This document shows positions 1-8,328 of a stretch of 36,688 nt of DNA, in pieces. Both the position numbers and the translations under genes were made by a program. Under the pieces are notes generated by a model. The model saw only the letters and a program-made list of their open reading frames with translations. It did not search any database and was not told where the DNA came from. The stretch covers positions 28,281 to 64,968 of the forward strand of contig PLHC01000091.1 of assembly GCA_003138795.1 (NCBI GenBank), written 5' to 3'. Position 1 is the first letter of the stretch, and each line of letters starts with the position of its first letter. This DNA is from Granulicella sp. (lineage in GTDB: Bacteria; Acidobacteriota; Terriglobia; Terriglobales; Acidobacteriaceae).

Positions 1-990
1 CGCAAGCCGCTGCCGCAGGGCGCCGAGGTGGCCGGGCGCGTCGACGCGGATCGGCGCATGGACCACGCGCAGCAGCACACCGGGCAGCATCTGTTGTCGG
101 CGGTGTTTTTAAGCGAGCTGGGAGCAAAGACGGTTTCGTTTCACCTCGGTGCGGATTCGGCGACGATCGATCTGGCGCTGCGCGAGGGCGCGGAGCGGTT
201 GAGCGAAGTCGAACTGCGGCGCGTGGAGACGGCGGCGAATCGCCTGATCTATGAGGACCGCGCGGTGCGTCCGGGGTGGTTCTCGCGCGAAGAGGCTGAG
301 GCGATGCTGGCGCGGGGCGAGCTGTATAAGCTGCCCGAACGTAGTGGGCGGATGCGTGTGGTCGAGATGGCCGGTGTGGAGTTCAATGCGTGCGGTGGGA
401 CGCATGTGCGATCGACGGGCGCGATTGGCGGTCTGCTGGTGCGGCGCGTGGAGAAGGTGAAGCAGGGCTGGCGGGTGGAGTTCTGCTGTGGGTTGCGTGC
501 GGTGCGTGCGGCGGGGCAGGATTTTGCGACTCTGGGGCAGGCTGCTGGAGTGCTCAGCGTGGGTGCGGTGGATGTGCCGGCGCGGGTTGCGGCGCTGATT
601 GAAGAGGGCAAGGCTGCAGCGAAGGAGCGCAAGGCGCTGGTCGAGGAACTGGCGCAGGCCGAGGCTGTGGCGCTGGTCGGTGCGGAAGCCGAGAGAGCGG
701 TGGTGACCGCGGTGTTTGCGGGCAAGGATGTGGAGTTTGCCAAGCGCGTGGTGGCGAAGGTCGCGGGATTGGGGCGGGCTGCGGTGGTCGGGGTGACGAG
801 CGGCGCCGATGGCGCGGTTGCAGCCGCGCGCAGGCCCGGGTCTGCCCTGGATGCAGGGAAGGCGTTGCGTGAGGTCCTGAGCGCCGCTGGTGCGCGCGGC
901 GGCGGTTCTGCGGAGATTGCGCAGGGAGTTTGTCGCGGAGAGCAGGTGGAGGCGCTGGTGGCGCAATTGTCACAGGCGCTGGGCGGCTAA
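1..990 (+). CDS. Alanyl-tRNA editing protein (AlaX type with DHHA1 domain), 5' partial
   Basis: Trans-editing enzyme that hydrolyses mischarged alanyl-tRNA (Ser- or Gly-tRNA-Ala). The reading frame is open to the left edge, so the true start lies outside the window; the internal GTG at 28 is not needed as a start. Counting from the first base, the zinc-binding editing motifs are HTGQH at residues 26-30 and CGGTH at 131-135, the HxxxH...CxxxH set shared with the AlaRS editing domain. The C-terminal part after about residue 190 has a helical linker and ends in a DHHA1-like region with the GGG motif near residue 300. The aminoacylation domain of AlaRS is not seen in the visible part, and the overall size suggests a stand-alone long AlaX rather than the end of alaS, but the upstream sequence is needed to exclude alaS. 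priA follows after 9 nt, so the two are probably co-transcribed. Confidence 0.85.
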   Translation, partial: RKPLPQGAEVAGRVDADRRMDHAQQHTGQHLLSAVFLSELGAKTVSFHLGADSATIDLALREGAERLSEVELRRVETAANRLIYEDRAVRPGWFSREEAEAMLARGELYKLPERSGRMRVVEMAGVEFNACGGTHVRSTGAIGGLLVRRVEKVKQGWRVEFCCGLRAVRAAGQDFATLGQAAGVLSVGAVDVPARVAALIEEGKAAAKERKALVEELAQAEAVALVGAEAERAVVTAVFAGKDVEFAKRVVAKVAGLGRAAVVGVTSGADGAVAAARRPGSALDAGKALREVLSAAGARGGGSAEIAQGVCRGEQVEALVAQLSQALGG

Positions 991-999
991 GCTGGTGAG

Positions 1000-3552
1000 G
1001 TGAGCGAGTACTGCGATGTTGCGTTGCCGGTGCCGTTGGACCGGGCCTTTACGTACGAGCTCGGAGAGCTTGAGGCGGAGGTGGGCGCGCGTGTGATGGT
1101 GCCGTTTGGCGGGCAACGGCTGGTGGGCGTGGTGGTCGGGCTGCACGATGTTGCGCCGGTGGACGATGTTGAGGTGAAGCGCGTGGAGCGCGTGCTCGAT
1201 GAGGCGGCGCTGCTTCCGGATGAGCTGATGGAGCTGGGCAAGTGGGTTGCGGCGTACTACTGCGCTCCGCTGGGTGAGGTGCTGCGCGGCATGATGCCGC
1301 TGACGGCCGAGGTGCGGCGGCAGTGGGTGTATCGGATTGCTGAGCAGGGGCGCAAGGTGATCTACGAGGGCGCTGCGAAGGGGTCGTCGCGACGGTCTAA
1401 GCTGAGCGTCGAGGACCAGAATCGCGAGTATGCGGTGCTGAATTACCTGGAGAGCGGCGATGCAGCCAAGATGGCGGCGATTCGCAGCGCGACGGGAGCG
1501 AATAAGGCGCTGCTCGATGCGATGGCGAAGAAGCGCTGGCTGGTGCGGGAGCCTCTGGCGGAGGTTCGGGATGCGCGGCGGTTGGAGAAGGTCGCGGTGC
1601 TCGAAGAACAGGGAGCAGGAAGCAGGAAAGAGGAAGCAGGAAGTGCAAATGCTGATGAGATGACAAAGCGGCTGCCAAAGCTGAATGAGAATCAGCTGGC
1701 GGTGATGGCGGAGCTGTCTGGCTGTGGCGGACGGGAGTTGGTGAGGGAGTTGCGTTCGCGGCTGGGGGCGAGTGGCGTTCCGGATTCGACGCTGGGGACG
1801 CTGGTGAAGCGGGGGCTGGTGCGGATAGAGGAGACGGCGCAGGCGTTTCATGTGACGGGGCTGGAGAATCATGGCAAAAAGTTTGCGCATGAGCATGTCC
1901 TCAACGAGGCGCAGACGGAGGCGCTCGGGACGATCGTTGCGGCGATGGAGAAGGGTGGCTTCCGGCCGCATCTGCTGTATGGCGTGACCGGGTCGGGCAA
2001 GACGGCGGTGTACGTGGCGGCGATGCAGCGGGCGCTGGCGACGGGGAAGAGCGCGTTGCTGCTGGTTCCGGAGATTGGGTTGACGCCGGGAACGGCGGCG
2101 CAGATGGTCGCGGCGTTCGGCGGGGATGTGGCGCTGTTGCACTCTCAATTGACGCCGGATGAGCGTGCAGAGCAGTGGCACAGGATTCGGCGGGGTGAGG
2201 CGCGGGTGGTGATCGGGACGCGGTCGGCGGTGTTTGCGCCGATGCCGGAGTTGGGGCTGATCCTCGTCGATGAGGAGCACGACAGCAGCTATAAGCAGGA
2301 GGAGACGCCGCGCTACCACGGACGCGATGTGGCGGTGATGCGGGCCAAGCTGCTGGGCTGTACGGTGGTTCTGGGGTCGGCGACGCCGTCGCTGGAGAGC
2401 TGGCAGAATGTCGAGCGCGGGCGCTACGCGCGAGTGGAGATCCTGGAGCGGGTGGAGTCGCGGCCGCTGCCGAAGGTCGAGATGATCGACATGCGCGAGG
2501 AGTTTCGCGAGACCGGGAAAGAGCAGCTATTTTCGCGGCGGCTGATCGAGGAGACGCAGGCCACGATCGATCGCGGCGAGCAGGTCATCATCCTGATCAA
2601 TCGACGCGGGTACAGCTTCGTCGTGATGTGCAGGAGTTGTGGCGAGAAGCTGGAGTGCGAGAACTGCGCGATCTCGCTGACGTATCACAAGCCGGGAAAC
2701 GAGCATGACCTGAGCGGCGCGGCGCGCGTAGGGCAGCGCCTGGAATGCCACTACTGCGGCTTTCGGCGCGGTGTTCCGAAGGCGTGCGAGAAGTGCGGCA
2801 GTGAGCACTTGTACTACCTCGGCGCAGGTTCGCAGCAGGGCGAGGAGCGGCTGCAGGAGCTGTTCCCCGGAGCGCGCATCGGGCGCATGGACCGCGACAC
2901 GGTGCGCACGCGCGGCGATATGGAACGGCTGCTGGGACGGCTGCATTCGGGCGAGATCAATCTGCTGGTGGGCACGCAGATGATCGCCAAGGGGCACGAC
3001 GTTCACGGCGTGACGCTGGTCGGGGTGGTGGGGGCGGACTTTGCGCTGGGACTGCCGGACTTTCGCGCAGCAGAGCGGGTGTTTCAGTTGCTGACCCAGG
3101 TGAGTGGGCGGGCAGGACGCGGTGAGCTGCCGGGAAAGGTGCTCGTCCAGACCTACCAGCCGGACCATTATGTGAACCAGTTTGCGCGCGAGCACGATTA
3201 CACGGGCTTCGCGGTGCGGGAGCTCTATTTCCGGCGGGCGATGCGGTATCCACCGTTCAGCGTGCTGGTGAACGTGATTATCCAGAGCGAGCGGCTGGAA
3301 GAGGTGCTGGACTGGTCGACGCGGCTGGGACGGTGGTTTCAGCAGCGGAAGCTGGAGGGGGTGCGGGTGCTGGGGCCGGCAGCAGCGCCGAACTCACGGC
3401 TGAAGCGCATCTACCGGTATCACCTGGTGCTCAAGGCAGACCGGCGCGATGTGCTGGGGGCAGCACTGCGGGAGATGCTGGCGGTGGTCGATCGCGAGGG
3501 GATTCCTCGGCGGTCGGTCATCGTGGACGTTGATCCGATGCACCTGATGTAG
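1000..3552 (+). CDS. priA: Primosomal protein N' (replication restart helicase PriA)
   Basis: Superfamily 2 DNA helicase that recognises stalled forks and reloads the replisome. The 850-residue product has the N-terminal 3' DNA-binding region, Walker A GSGKT (residues 331-335), the DEEH Walker B box (424-427), and the zinc-binding insert with Cys544, 547, 553, 556, 583, 586, 596 and 599. A helicase C domain follows, with GTQMIAKGHD and the QVSGRAGR segment. The GTG start follows the alaX stop by 9 nt and lacks a strong Shine-Dalgarno sequence, consistent with coupling. Two oddities are visible. The loop between the zinc Cys pairs is longer than usual (about 26 residues between Cys556 and Cys583). 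In addition, a Gly/Ser/Lys/Glu-rich linker near residues 204-218 is encoded by a 7-bp tandem repeat (1609-1643). The stop is one base from the convergent HU stop. Confidence 0.97.
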   Translation: MSEYCDVALPVPLDRAFTYELGELEAEVGARVMVPFGGQRLVGVVVGLHDVAPVDDVEVKRVERVLDEAALLPDELMELGKWVAAYYCAPLGEVLRGMMPLTAEVRRQWVYRIAEQGRKVIYEGAAKGSSRRSKLSVEDQNREYAVLNYLESGDAAKMAAIRSATGANKALLDAMAKKRWLVREPLAEVRDARRLEKVAVLEEQGAGSRKEEAGSANADEMTKRLPKLNENQLAVMAELSGCGGRELVRELRSRLGASGVPDSTLGTLVKRGLVRIEETAQAFHVTGLENHGKKFAHEHVLNEAQTEALGTIVAAMEKGGFRPHLLYGVTGSGKTAVYVAAMQRALATGKSALLLVPEIGLTPGTAAQMVAAFGGDVALLHSQLTPDERAEQWHRIRRGEARVVIGTRSAVFAPMPELGLILVDEEHDSSYKQEETPRYHGRDVAVMRAKLLGCTVVLGSATPSLESWQNVERGRYARVEILERVESRPLPKVEMIDMREEFRETGKEQLFSRRLIEETQATIDRGEQVIILINRRGYSFVVMCRSCGEKLECENCAISLTYHKPGNEHDLSGAARVGQRLECHYCGFRRGVPKACEKCGSEHLYYLGAGSQQGEERLQELFPGARIGRMDRDTVRTRGDMERLLGRLHSGEINLLVGTQMIAKGHDVHGVTLVGVVGADFALGLPDFRAAERVFQLLTQVSGRAGRGELPGKVLVQTYQPDHYVNQFAREHDYTGFAVRELYFRRAMRYPPFSVLVNVIIQSERLEEVLDWSTRLGRWFQQRKLEGVRVLGPAAAPNSRLKRIYRYHLVLKADRRDVLGAALREMLAVVDREGIPRRSVIVDVDPMHLM
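1609..1643 (+). repeat. Heptanucleotide tandem repeat inside priA (5 units)
   Basis: Five head-to-tail 7-mers can be read directly: CAGGGAG, CAGGAAG, CAGGAAA, GAGGAAG, CAGGAAG. The tract encodes a low-complexity linker in PriA. Its 35 bp is not a multiple of three, so loss or gain of one unit would shift the priA frame. Confidence 0.85.
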
Positions 3553-3553
3553 C

Positions 3554-3823
3554 TTAGTCGAGGGCCTGGAGATCCTTGCCCGGCTTGAAGCGAACAGCCT
3601 TGCCGGGCATGATGGTGACCTCGGTGCCGGTGCGCGGATTGCGGCCGACGCCGGTCTTGCGGGGCTTGACGGTGAAGACGCCGAAGCCGCGCAGTTCGAT
3701 GCGGTCGCTGTCGCCCAGGGCCTTCTTCATCGCCTCAAATATCGCGTCCACGGCGGATTCTGCCTTGGTCCGTGGAAGGCCGGTGCGCTCGACTACCCTC
3801 TGGATTAAGTCCTGCTTGATCAA
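3554..3823 (-). CDS. HU/IHF-family DNA-binding protein
   Basis: Small histone-like nucleoid protein that bends DNA as a dimer. The 89-residue product begins LIKQDLIQRVVERTG and carries the HU fold through the DNA-binding arm (GRNPRTG, then the PGKAVRFKPGK strand typical of the family). I place the start at the TTG at 3823, which gives the usual family length and has GGAAGG about 9 nt upstream. The frame stays open to a TTG at 3922, but that codon is part of the -35 box of a near-consensus promoter, so the longer version would start upstream of its own transcription start. HU versus IHF subunit cannot be settled from sequence alone. The gene converges with priA with one base between stops and diverges from dcd. 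Confidence 0.92.
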   Translation of the reverse strand: MIKQDLIQRVVERTGLPRTKAESAVDAIFEAMKKALGDSDRIELRGFGVFTVKPRKTGVGRNPRTGTEVTIMPGKAVRFKPGKDLQALD

Positions 3824-3893
3824 TGGAGGTCGCCTTCCTGTGCTTCGGCCCACGGGGGTGGGCGTGTGTACGACTGTTTCAAGCCTACACTGG

Positions 3894-3922
3894 ATGGTAG
3901 AAAGCCAATTTTTTGTTGTCAA
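3894..3922 (-). promoter_or_regulatory. Sigma-70-type promoter for the HU gene
   Basis: On the minus strand a perfect TTGACA (3917-3922) is followed by a 17-bp spacer and TACCAT (3894-3899). The predicted transcript starts about 65 nt before the TTG start codon at 3823. This is the best promoter match noticed in the window. Confidence 0.75.
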
Positions 3923-4050
3923 TTTTTCTCAGGGGCTGCGTTCGAAATCTGAACGACATTTGCAGGCCCCACGGTAGTTTGCGATAGGCTTAAGGCTATT
4001 CAAAGCGAAAGGGATGTGCGCGGTGGGTTAGCCGTGACGTTGGAAACGAG

Positions 4051-4605
4051 ATGTCGATCAAGAGCGATAAGTGGATTCGGAAGCAGGCTGTTGAGAACAA
4101 GATGATCGAGCCGTTCAGCGAAAAGCAGGTCAGCGACGGCGTCATCTCCTACGGGCTCTCATCGTACGGATACGATCTGCGCGTCTCCAACGAGTTCAAG
4201 ATCTTCACCAACGTGAACAGCGCGATCATCGATCCGAAGAACTTCGATGAGCGGTCGTTCGTGTCGATGGAAGCAGACAGCATCATCGTTCCGCCCAACA
4301 GCTTCGCGCTCGCCAGGTCGGTGGAATACTTCCGCATTCCGCGCGATGTGCTGACGATCTGCGTGGGCAAGAGCACCTACGCGCGCTGCGGCATCATCGT
4401 GAACGTGACGCCCTTTGAGCCGGAATGGGAAGGGTTTGTGACGCTGGAGATCTCGAATACGACGCCGCTGCCGGCGCGCATCTATGCGAATGAAGGGCTT
4501 TGCCAGATCCTCTTCTTCCAGAGCGATGAGGTCTGCGAGGTAAGCTATGGCGACCGGAAGGGTAAATACCAGAAGCAGCAGGGAATCGTATTACCGAAGT
4601 TATAG
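4051..4605 (+). CDS. dcd: dCTP deaminase
   Basis: Deaminates dCTP to dUTP, feeding dTMP synthesis. The 184-residue product matches the Dcd/dUTPase trimer family over its length. It has the YGYDLR segment near residue 40, the substrate-binding GKSTYARCG motif near residues 109-117, and the catalytic-Glu region [10 protein letters not shown] near 130. The C-terminal YGDRKGKYQ(K)QQG closes over the nucleotide. A bifunctional dCTP deaminase/dUTPase cannot be excluded by eye. The ATG has a weak GGAAACGAG upstream. It is the first gene rightward from the HU/dcd divergent region, and a response regulator follows after 58 nt containing a short tandem repeat. Confidence 0.95.
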   Translation: MSIKSDKWIRKQAVENKMIEPFSEKQVSDGVISYGLSSYGYDLRVSNEFKIFTNVNSAIIDPKNFDERSFVSMEADSIIVPPNSFALARSVEYFRIPRDVLTICVGKSTYARCGIIVNVTPFEPEWEGFVTLEISNTTPLPARIYANEGLCQILFFQSDEVCEVSYGDRKGKYQKQQGIVLPKL

Positions 4606-4639
4606 AAAGACCGCCAGGCGGTCATAGAAAGACCGCCAG
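4603..4639 (+). repeat. Short tandem repeat with palindrome downstream of dcd
   Basis: The 15-mer TAGAAAGACCGCCAG occurs twice (4603-4617 and 4625-4639). The first copy runs into an inverted repeat, GACCGCC-A-GGCGGTC (4609-4623). It begins at the dcd stop codon and lies before the response-regulator start. No T-run follows, so it is not a standard terminator; it may be a transcript-end or processing structure. Confidence 0.6.
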
Positions 4640-4663
4640 CCGGCGTAATGAGAGTCGCAGTTC

Positions 4664-5329
4664 GTGACGAATCAAACCAAGGCACGCATCGGAGTCGTTG
4701 CAGGGAACTCACTGCGCTCATTGGGGTTGATCGCGATCCTCGAGGAGATTGTCGGGGTGGCGGCGTCTCCGCTGGAGTTGGGAGAGGTGTTCGGCGCAGA
4801 GGGATTCAATTTGCTGCTCCTGGATATGAACGAACCGGTGGAGACAGTCATCCAGACGATTACACGACTGCGGAGGGAGCGGCCTGCGGTGAAGCCGATT
4901 GTGATGGGCGAACCACTCTCCCCGGAGCAGATCCAGGCCGTGATCGGTGCAGGCGCAAAGGGCTTTCTATTGCAGACCGCCGGTATCAGTGAGATCAGCC
5001 TGGCGGTCGAGATTGTGCTGGATGGATCCATCTGGGCTCCACGCAAGGTGCTCGCAAGGCTCGTCGAGGCTGGAACGGCGGGGGGCAACATCATGGGGCC
5101 GCAGGCGGGTACGAACCAGCCAATCGAGGAGATGCTTACGGAACGCGAGCGCGATGTACTGCATCTCCTGATGAGCGGGCGGTCGAATCGCGAGATTGGC
5201 GCAGCGATGGGGATCGAGCAGGCAACAGTGAAGGCCCACCTTGGCAGAATGCTGCGCAAGACCCGCGCGCATAACCGGGTGGAGTTGACGCTGCGTGCGA
5301 TGGAAGAGCGTCCAGACGACACGGAGTAA
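4664..5329 (+). CDS. NarL/LuxR-family response regulator with degenerate receiver
   Basis: Two-domain transcription regulator of 221 residues. The N-terminal half has the receiver fold, with Asp54 at the phospho-acceptor position (LLLLDMNEP) and the conserved Lys99 (GAKGFLL). The acidic pair that binds Mg2+ is replaced by Ala13-Gly14, and the usual Thr/Ser after strand 4 is replaced in IVMGEP, so ordinary phosphorylation looks doubtful. The C-terminal LuxR helix-turn-helix is intact (LTERERDVLHLL...ATVKAHLGRMLRKT, about residues 147-210). GTG is used as start. No histidine kinase is adjacent. Targets and signal are unknown. Confidence 0.85.
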   Translation: MTNQTKARIGVVAGNSLRSLGLIAILEEIVGVAASPLELGEVFGAEGFNLLLLDMNEPVETVIQTITRLRRERPAVKPIVMGEPLSPEQIQAVIGAGAKGFLLQTAGISEISLAVEIVLDGSIWAPRKVLARLVEAGTAGGNIMGPQAGTNQPIEEMLTERERDVLHLLMSGRSNREIGAAMGIEQATVKAHLGRMLRKTRAHNRVELTLRAMEERPDDTE

Positions 5330-5619
5330 GTTCCTATCCATCCGAAGATTTCCCAACTTTGAGGATTGGTACAACTTTCGTGGAGGGTAACGCCCAAAGG
5401 TCTACAGTATTAGGTACTCTTGTAACCACCAGTGCTAAGGATGCATATTTAGTAGCAGTACAAACCTGGGAGAAATAGGGTTGCGAAGGGTGGCTGGAGA
5501 CAGCGACACCTTCGCAGCCCACTTTTTTTTGCGAAGTACAACCTCAGGTCGCCAGTGCCCATCAGAGACTGTGTGTGTAGAACATTTACCGCAATTTGGT
5601 TTCGAACGAGAGGCGTGAA
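5330..5619. other. 290-bp intergenic region with terminator and possible small RNA
   Basis: No credible protein gene was found here. The only strong element is the hairpin-plus-T-run at 5478-5530. It sits about 150 bp past the response-regulator stop, which leaves room for a short independent transcript. A possible but weak promoter is TTGTAA (5420-5425), an 18-bp spacer and CATATT (5444-5449), which would give a roughly 75-nt RNA ending at the terminator. The segment 5531-5619 leads into the SYLF gene and shows no clear -35/-10 pair. Confidence 0.45.
5478..5530 (+). terminator. Rho-independent terminator with 12-bp stem
   Basis: GGGTTGCGAAGG (5478-5489) pairs with CCTTCGCAGCCC (5509-5520), with one G-T pair. 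The 19-nt loop can form an inner GGCTG/CAGC helix, and AC plus eight T follow. It terminates rightward transcripts from the response-regulator region. Confidence 0.85.
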
Positions 5620-6315
5620 ATGAAAAAGTTTATTGGAGTTATGTGTGCCTTGGCGATGTCCGTGGGCGCTGTGTCGGTGCAGGCTCAGGGTGATAACAAG
5701 CTGAATGAGCGGCTTGCGTCGGCATCGGCTGTGATCGACGAGGTGATGTCGGTTCCAGATCGGGCGATTCCGCAGTCGATTCTAGCGGGCGCGCACTGCG
5801 TAGTCGTGGTTCCGTCCTACAAGAAGGCTGCTTTTGGAATCGGCGTCCAGTATGGTCAGGGCGTTGCAACCTGCCGTACGCCTCGCGGTTGGAGCGCTCC
5901 GGTCTTTGTGCAATTGGAAGGCGGCAGCTTTGGTTGGCAAATTGGCGGTCAGTCCACGGATCTGGTGCTAGTCGCCATGAATCATGATGGCCTGGAAGCA
6001 ATGCTGAAGAACAAGTTCAAGCTTGGCGGCGATGCATCGGCATCGGCTGGTCCGGTTGGACGCAATGCCGCGGCGGATACGGATTGGACGCTCAAGGCCG
6101 AGTTCCTGACCTATTCTCGCTCCAAGGGACTGTTTGCGGGAATTGATCTTACCGGCACGGTTCTCTCGCAGAACGTCGATTTCACTCGCCAGGAGTACGG
6201 CCATGATGTCCCGTTCGAACAGGTCCTGCATGGCGATATTTCCACCCCGGAGAACGCGCGTCGCTTTGTTCACACTGTTGCGCGGTACTTCGTGGTCTCG
6301 AAAGTGAACGAATAA
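5620..6315 (+). CDS. Secreted SYLF (YSC84-like) lipid-binding domain protein
   Basis: The 231-residue product has a signal peptide (MKKFIGVMCALAMSVGAVSVQAQ) followed by a single SYLF domain, also called YSC84/DUF500. Visible family features are IPQSILAGAHCVVVVP near residues 50-65, the GIGVQYGQGVATCR segment, and the glycine-rich GSFGWQIGGQSTDLVLV strand pair. SYLF domains bind membrane phospholipids in eukaryotes; the bacterial periplasmic role is not established. I chose the ATG at 5620, with AGAGG about 8 nt upstream, over an in-frame TTG at 5596 because it places the signal peptide at the N-terminus. The gene is monocistronic, lying between two terminators. Confidence 0.9.
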   Translation: MKKFIGVMCALAMSVGAVSVQAQGDNKLNERLASASAVIDEVMSVPDRAIPQSILAGAHCVVVVPSYKKAAFGIGVQYGQGVATCRTPRGWSAPVFVQLEGGSFGWQIGGQSTDLVLVAMNHDGLEAMLKNKFKLGGDASASAGPVGRNAAADTDWTLKAEFLTYSRSKGLFAGIDLTGTVLSQNVDFTRQEYGHDVPFEQVLHGDISTPENARRFVHTVARYFVVSKVNE

Positions 6316-6350
6316 GACTTAGCTACTCGAAAGAGCGGCATGTGAGGAGA

Positions 6351-6382
6351 AGGGACGGCTTTGGCCGTCCCTTTCCTTTTTG
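6351..6382 (+). terminator. Rho-independent terminator after the SYLF gene
   Basis: AGGGACGGC (6351-6359) and GCCGTCCCT (6364-6372) form a perfect 9-bp stem with a TTTG loop, followed by TTCCTTTTT. It lies 35 nt after the SYLF stop codon. Confidence 0.9.
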
Positions 6383-6431
6383 GATGCTTCCGGTCACGCG
6401 TATTTCGTGGTGAAGTTGCGTACACTGACTG

Positions 6432-7376
6432 TTGGTGGAGAACGCGATTCAGAATGAGCCTGTGAGGCAAATTATCCTGCGCGAGCGGCTGGAGAACCTG
6501 GCGCTGCGGCTGATGGCCGGCACCGTGGGTGTATTGCCGCGGAATGCGGCGAGAGCCGTGGGCGCGGGCATCGGTGCGGTTGCGTGGACGCTGCTGGGCA
6601 GGCTGCGAGGGGTCGGACTGCGCAACCTGGAGCTGGCATTTCCAGAGAAATCCGAGGCAGAGCGCACGGCGATCCTGCGCGGTGTCTACCGGTCGCTGGG
6701 ATGGCAGATCGGCGAGTTCTGCAAGATGAGCGGGTATACGGCAGAGCAGGCATCGAAGTTTATTCGCTACGACGGTCTGGAGCACTATCTTGCAGCCAGG
6801 GAAAAGGGCCGCGGTGTGCTGGTGCTGACCGGACACATGGGAGCGTGGGAGCTTTCCAGCTTCTATCACTCGCTGATGGGCTATCCGATGTCGCTGGTGA
6901 TTCGGCGGCTGGATAATCCGCTGGTGGATACGTTCGTGAACCGGATTCGCTGCCTGCATGGGAACCGGGTGATCCACAAGGACGACTTCGCGCGCGGCTT
7001 GCTGACCTCCATGCATCGCGGCGAAACTGTGGGAATCCTGATGGACACCAACATGACGCCGCCGCAGGGAGTTTTTGTTCCATACTTCGGCATGGAGGCG
7101 TGCACCGCATCGGGGATGGCGCGGGTTGCGTTGCACTCAGGAGCGGCGGTGCTGCCCGGGTTCCTGGTATGGGAGGCGGCAGAGCAGAGATATGTGCTGC
7201 ACTTCGGCGAGGAACTGGCGTTGATTCGCACGGGCGATACAGCGCGCGATATCGTTGCAAATACGGCGCTGTTTACGGCGACGATCGAGGCGTATGTGCG
7301 ACGCTATCCAGAGCAGTGGCTATGGGTGCATCGTCGCTGGAAGACGCGGCCTGAGGGCGAGGAGCGGCTGTACTAA
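6432..7376 (+). CDS. LpxL/HtrB-type lysophospholipid acyltransferase
   Basis: Inner-membrane acyltransferase predicted to add a secondary acyl chain to lipid A or a related lipid. The 314-residue product carries the HxxxxE catalytic motif (GHMGAWE, His135 and Glu140), the GILMDTNM segment, and the C-terminal [13 protein letters not shown] signature of the LpxL/LpxM family. It overlaps lpxD by one base (stop TAA and start ATG share an A), which ties it to lipid A synthesis. The start is uncertain: TTG 6432, GTG 6435 and GTG 6462 are all possible and none has a good Shine-Dalgarno sequence. A TACACT box ends 5 nt before 6432, compatible with a leaderless message. Exact acyl donor and position are unknown. 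Confidence 0.88.
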   Translation: MVENAIQNEPVRQIILRERLENLALRLMAGTVGVLPRNAARAVGAGIGAVAWTLLGRLRGVGLRNLELAFPEKSEAERTAILRGVYRSLGWQIGEFCKMSGYTAEQASKFIRYDGLEHYLAAREKGRGVLVLTGHMGAWELSSFYHSLMGYPMSLVIRRLDNPLVDTFVNRIRCLHGNRVIHKDDFARGLLTSMHRGETVGILMDTNMTPPQGVFVPYFGMEACTASGMARVALHSGAAVLPGFLVWEAAEQRYVLHFGEELALIRTGDTARDIVANTALFTATIEAYVRRYPEQWLWVHRRWKTRPEGEERLY

Positions 7377-8302
7377 TGAGCGCGAAGATTCTTGCTGCGA
7401 ACGAAATTGCGGCGCTGCTTGGTGTTTCGACGACATCGACAGCAACGGTTACGCGCGTCTCCGGGCTGGAGGGTGCCAGCCCAGATTCCATAGTCTTTGC
7501 CGAGGACGAGAAGACGCTCGCGGCGGCAATTGCAACCAACGCCGGGCTGATTCTGGCTCGCGGTAGAGACTCGTTGCAGGACGCTCGCGTGGTGGTCGTC
7601 AAGGACCCCCGCTACGCGTTTGCGGTCTGCGCGAAGGCCCTGGTGGAGGCGAGAACGAGCAGCGAGGTGCATCCATCGGCAGTGATTGATCCGACGGCGA
7701 AGGTTGGCGAGCGCGTAAGGATTGGAGCGCGTGCGGTCGTCGAGGCGGGCGTGACGCTGGGCGATGATGTCGAGATTGCGAGCGGCGCGATCGTTCTGCG
7801 CGGAGTTGAGATTGGCAACCGTGTGGTGGTGCAGGCCGGCGCGGTCCTGGGTGCGACCGGCTTTGGCTATGTGCGTGATGCGAAGACCGGAGAGCATCTG
7901 CTGTTTCCGCAGCAGGGGCGGCTGGTGATTGAGGACGATGTGGAGATCGGCGCCAATACGACGATCGACCGCGGAGCGCTGGGCGAGACGCGCATTGGGC
8001 GGGGGACGAAGATCGATAACCTCGTGCACATCGGACACAACTGCCGGATTGGGCGGAACGTGGTGATCGTGGCGCAGGTGGGGATCTCGGGGTCGTGCGT
8101 GGTGGAGGATGGCGCGGTGCTGGCGGGGCAGGTGGGGCTTGGGGACCATGTGCACATCGGACCGGGGGTGATCCTCGGCGGGGCCGCAGGCGTCTTTCCA
8201 GGCAAGCGGCTGGAGGGGCCGGGAGAGATGTTCATGGGCGTGCCCGCGGAGCCGCTGAAGGATTATCTGAAGACGATAGCGCGGGTTCGGCGTCTGAAGT
8301 AA
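7376..8302 (+). CDS. lpxD: UDP-3-O-acylglucosamine N-acyltransferase LpxD
   Basis: Third enzyme of lipid A synthesis; it transfers a 3-hydroxyacyl chain from acyl-ACP to UDP-3-O-acylglucosamine. The 308-residue product has a short N-terminal uridine-binding region (about 1-95) followed by hexapeptide repeats of the left-handed beta helix (about 97-280). The catalytic-base motif DNLVHIGHN is present, with His221 corresponding to the active histidine. The C-terminal helix (about 285-308) is shorter than in enterobacterial LpxD, and the whole protein is somewhat short for the family. The start ATG overlaps the upstream acyltransferase stop, indicating translational coupling. The usual lpxD neighbours fabZ and lpxA are not present in this window. 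Confidence 0.93.
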   Translation: MSAKILAANEIAALLGVSTTSTATVTRVSGLEGASPDSIVFAEDEKTLAAAIATNAGLILARGRDSLQDARVVVVKDPRYAFAVCAKALVEARTSSEVHPSAVIDPTAKVGERVRIGARAVVEAGVTLGDDVEIASGAIVLRGVEIGNRVVVQAGAVLGATGFGYVRDAKTGEHLLFPQQGRLVIEDDVEIGANTTIDRGALGETRIGRGTKIDNLVHIGHNCRIGRNVVIVAQVGISGSCVVEDGAVLAGQVGLGDHVHIGPGVILGGAAGVFPGKRLEGPGEMFMGVPAEPLKDYLKTIARVRRLK

Positions 8303-8328
8303 AGAGCCCTCGGCAAGAGGCAGGCGAG

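Noticed and set aside
970-2319. Long open frame opposite priA.
   Set aside because: Antisense to a well-supported gene, Arg/His/Pro-rich and without recognisable motifs, as expected in GC-rich DNA.
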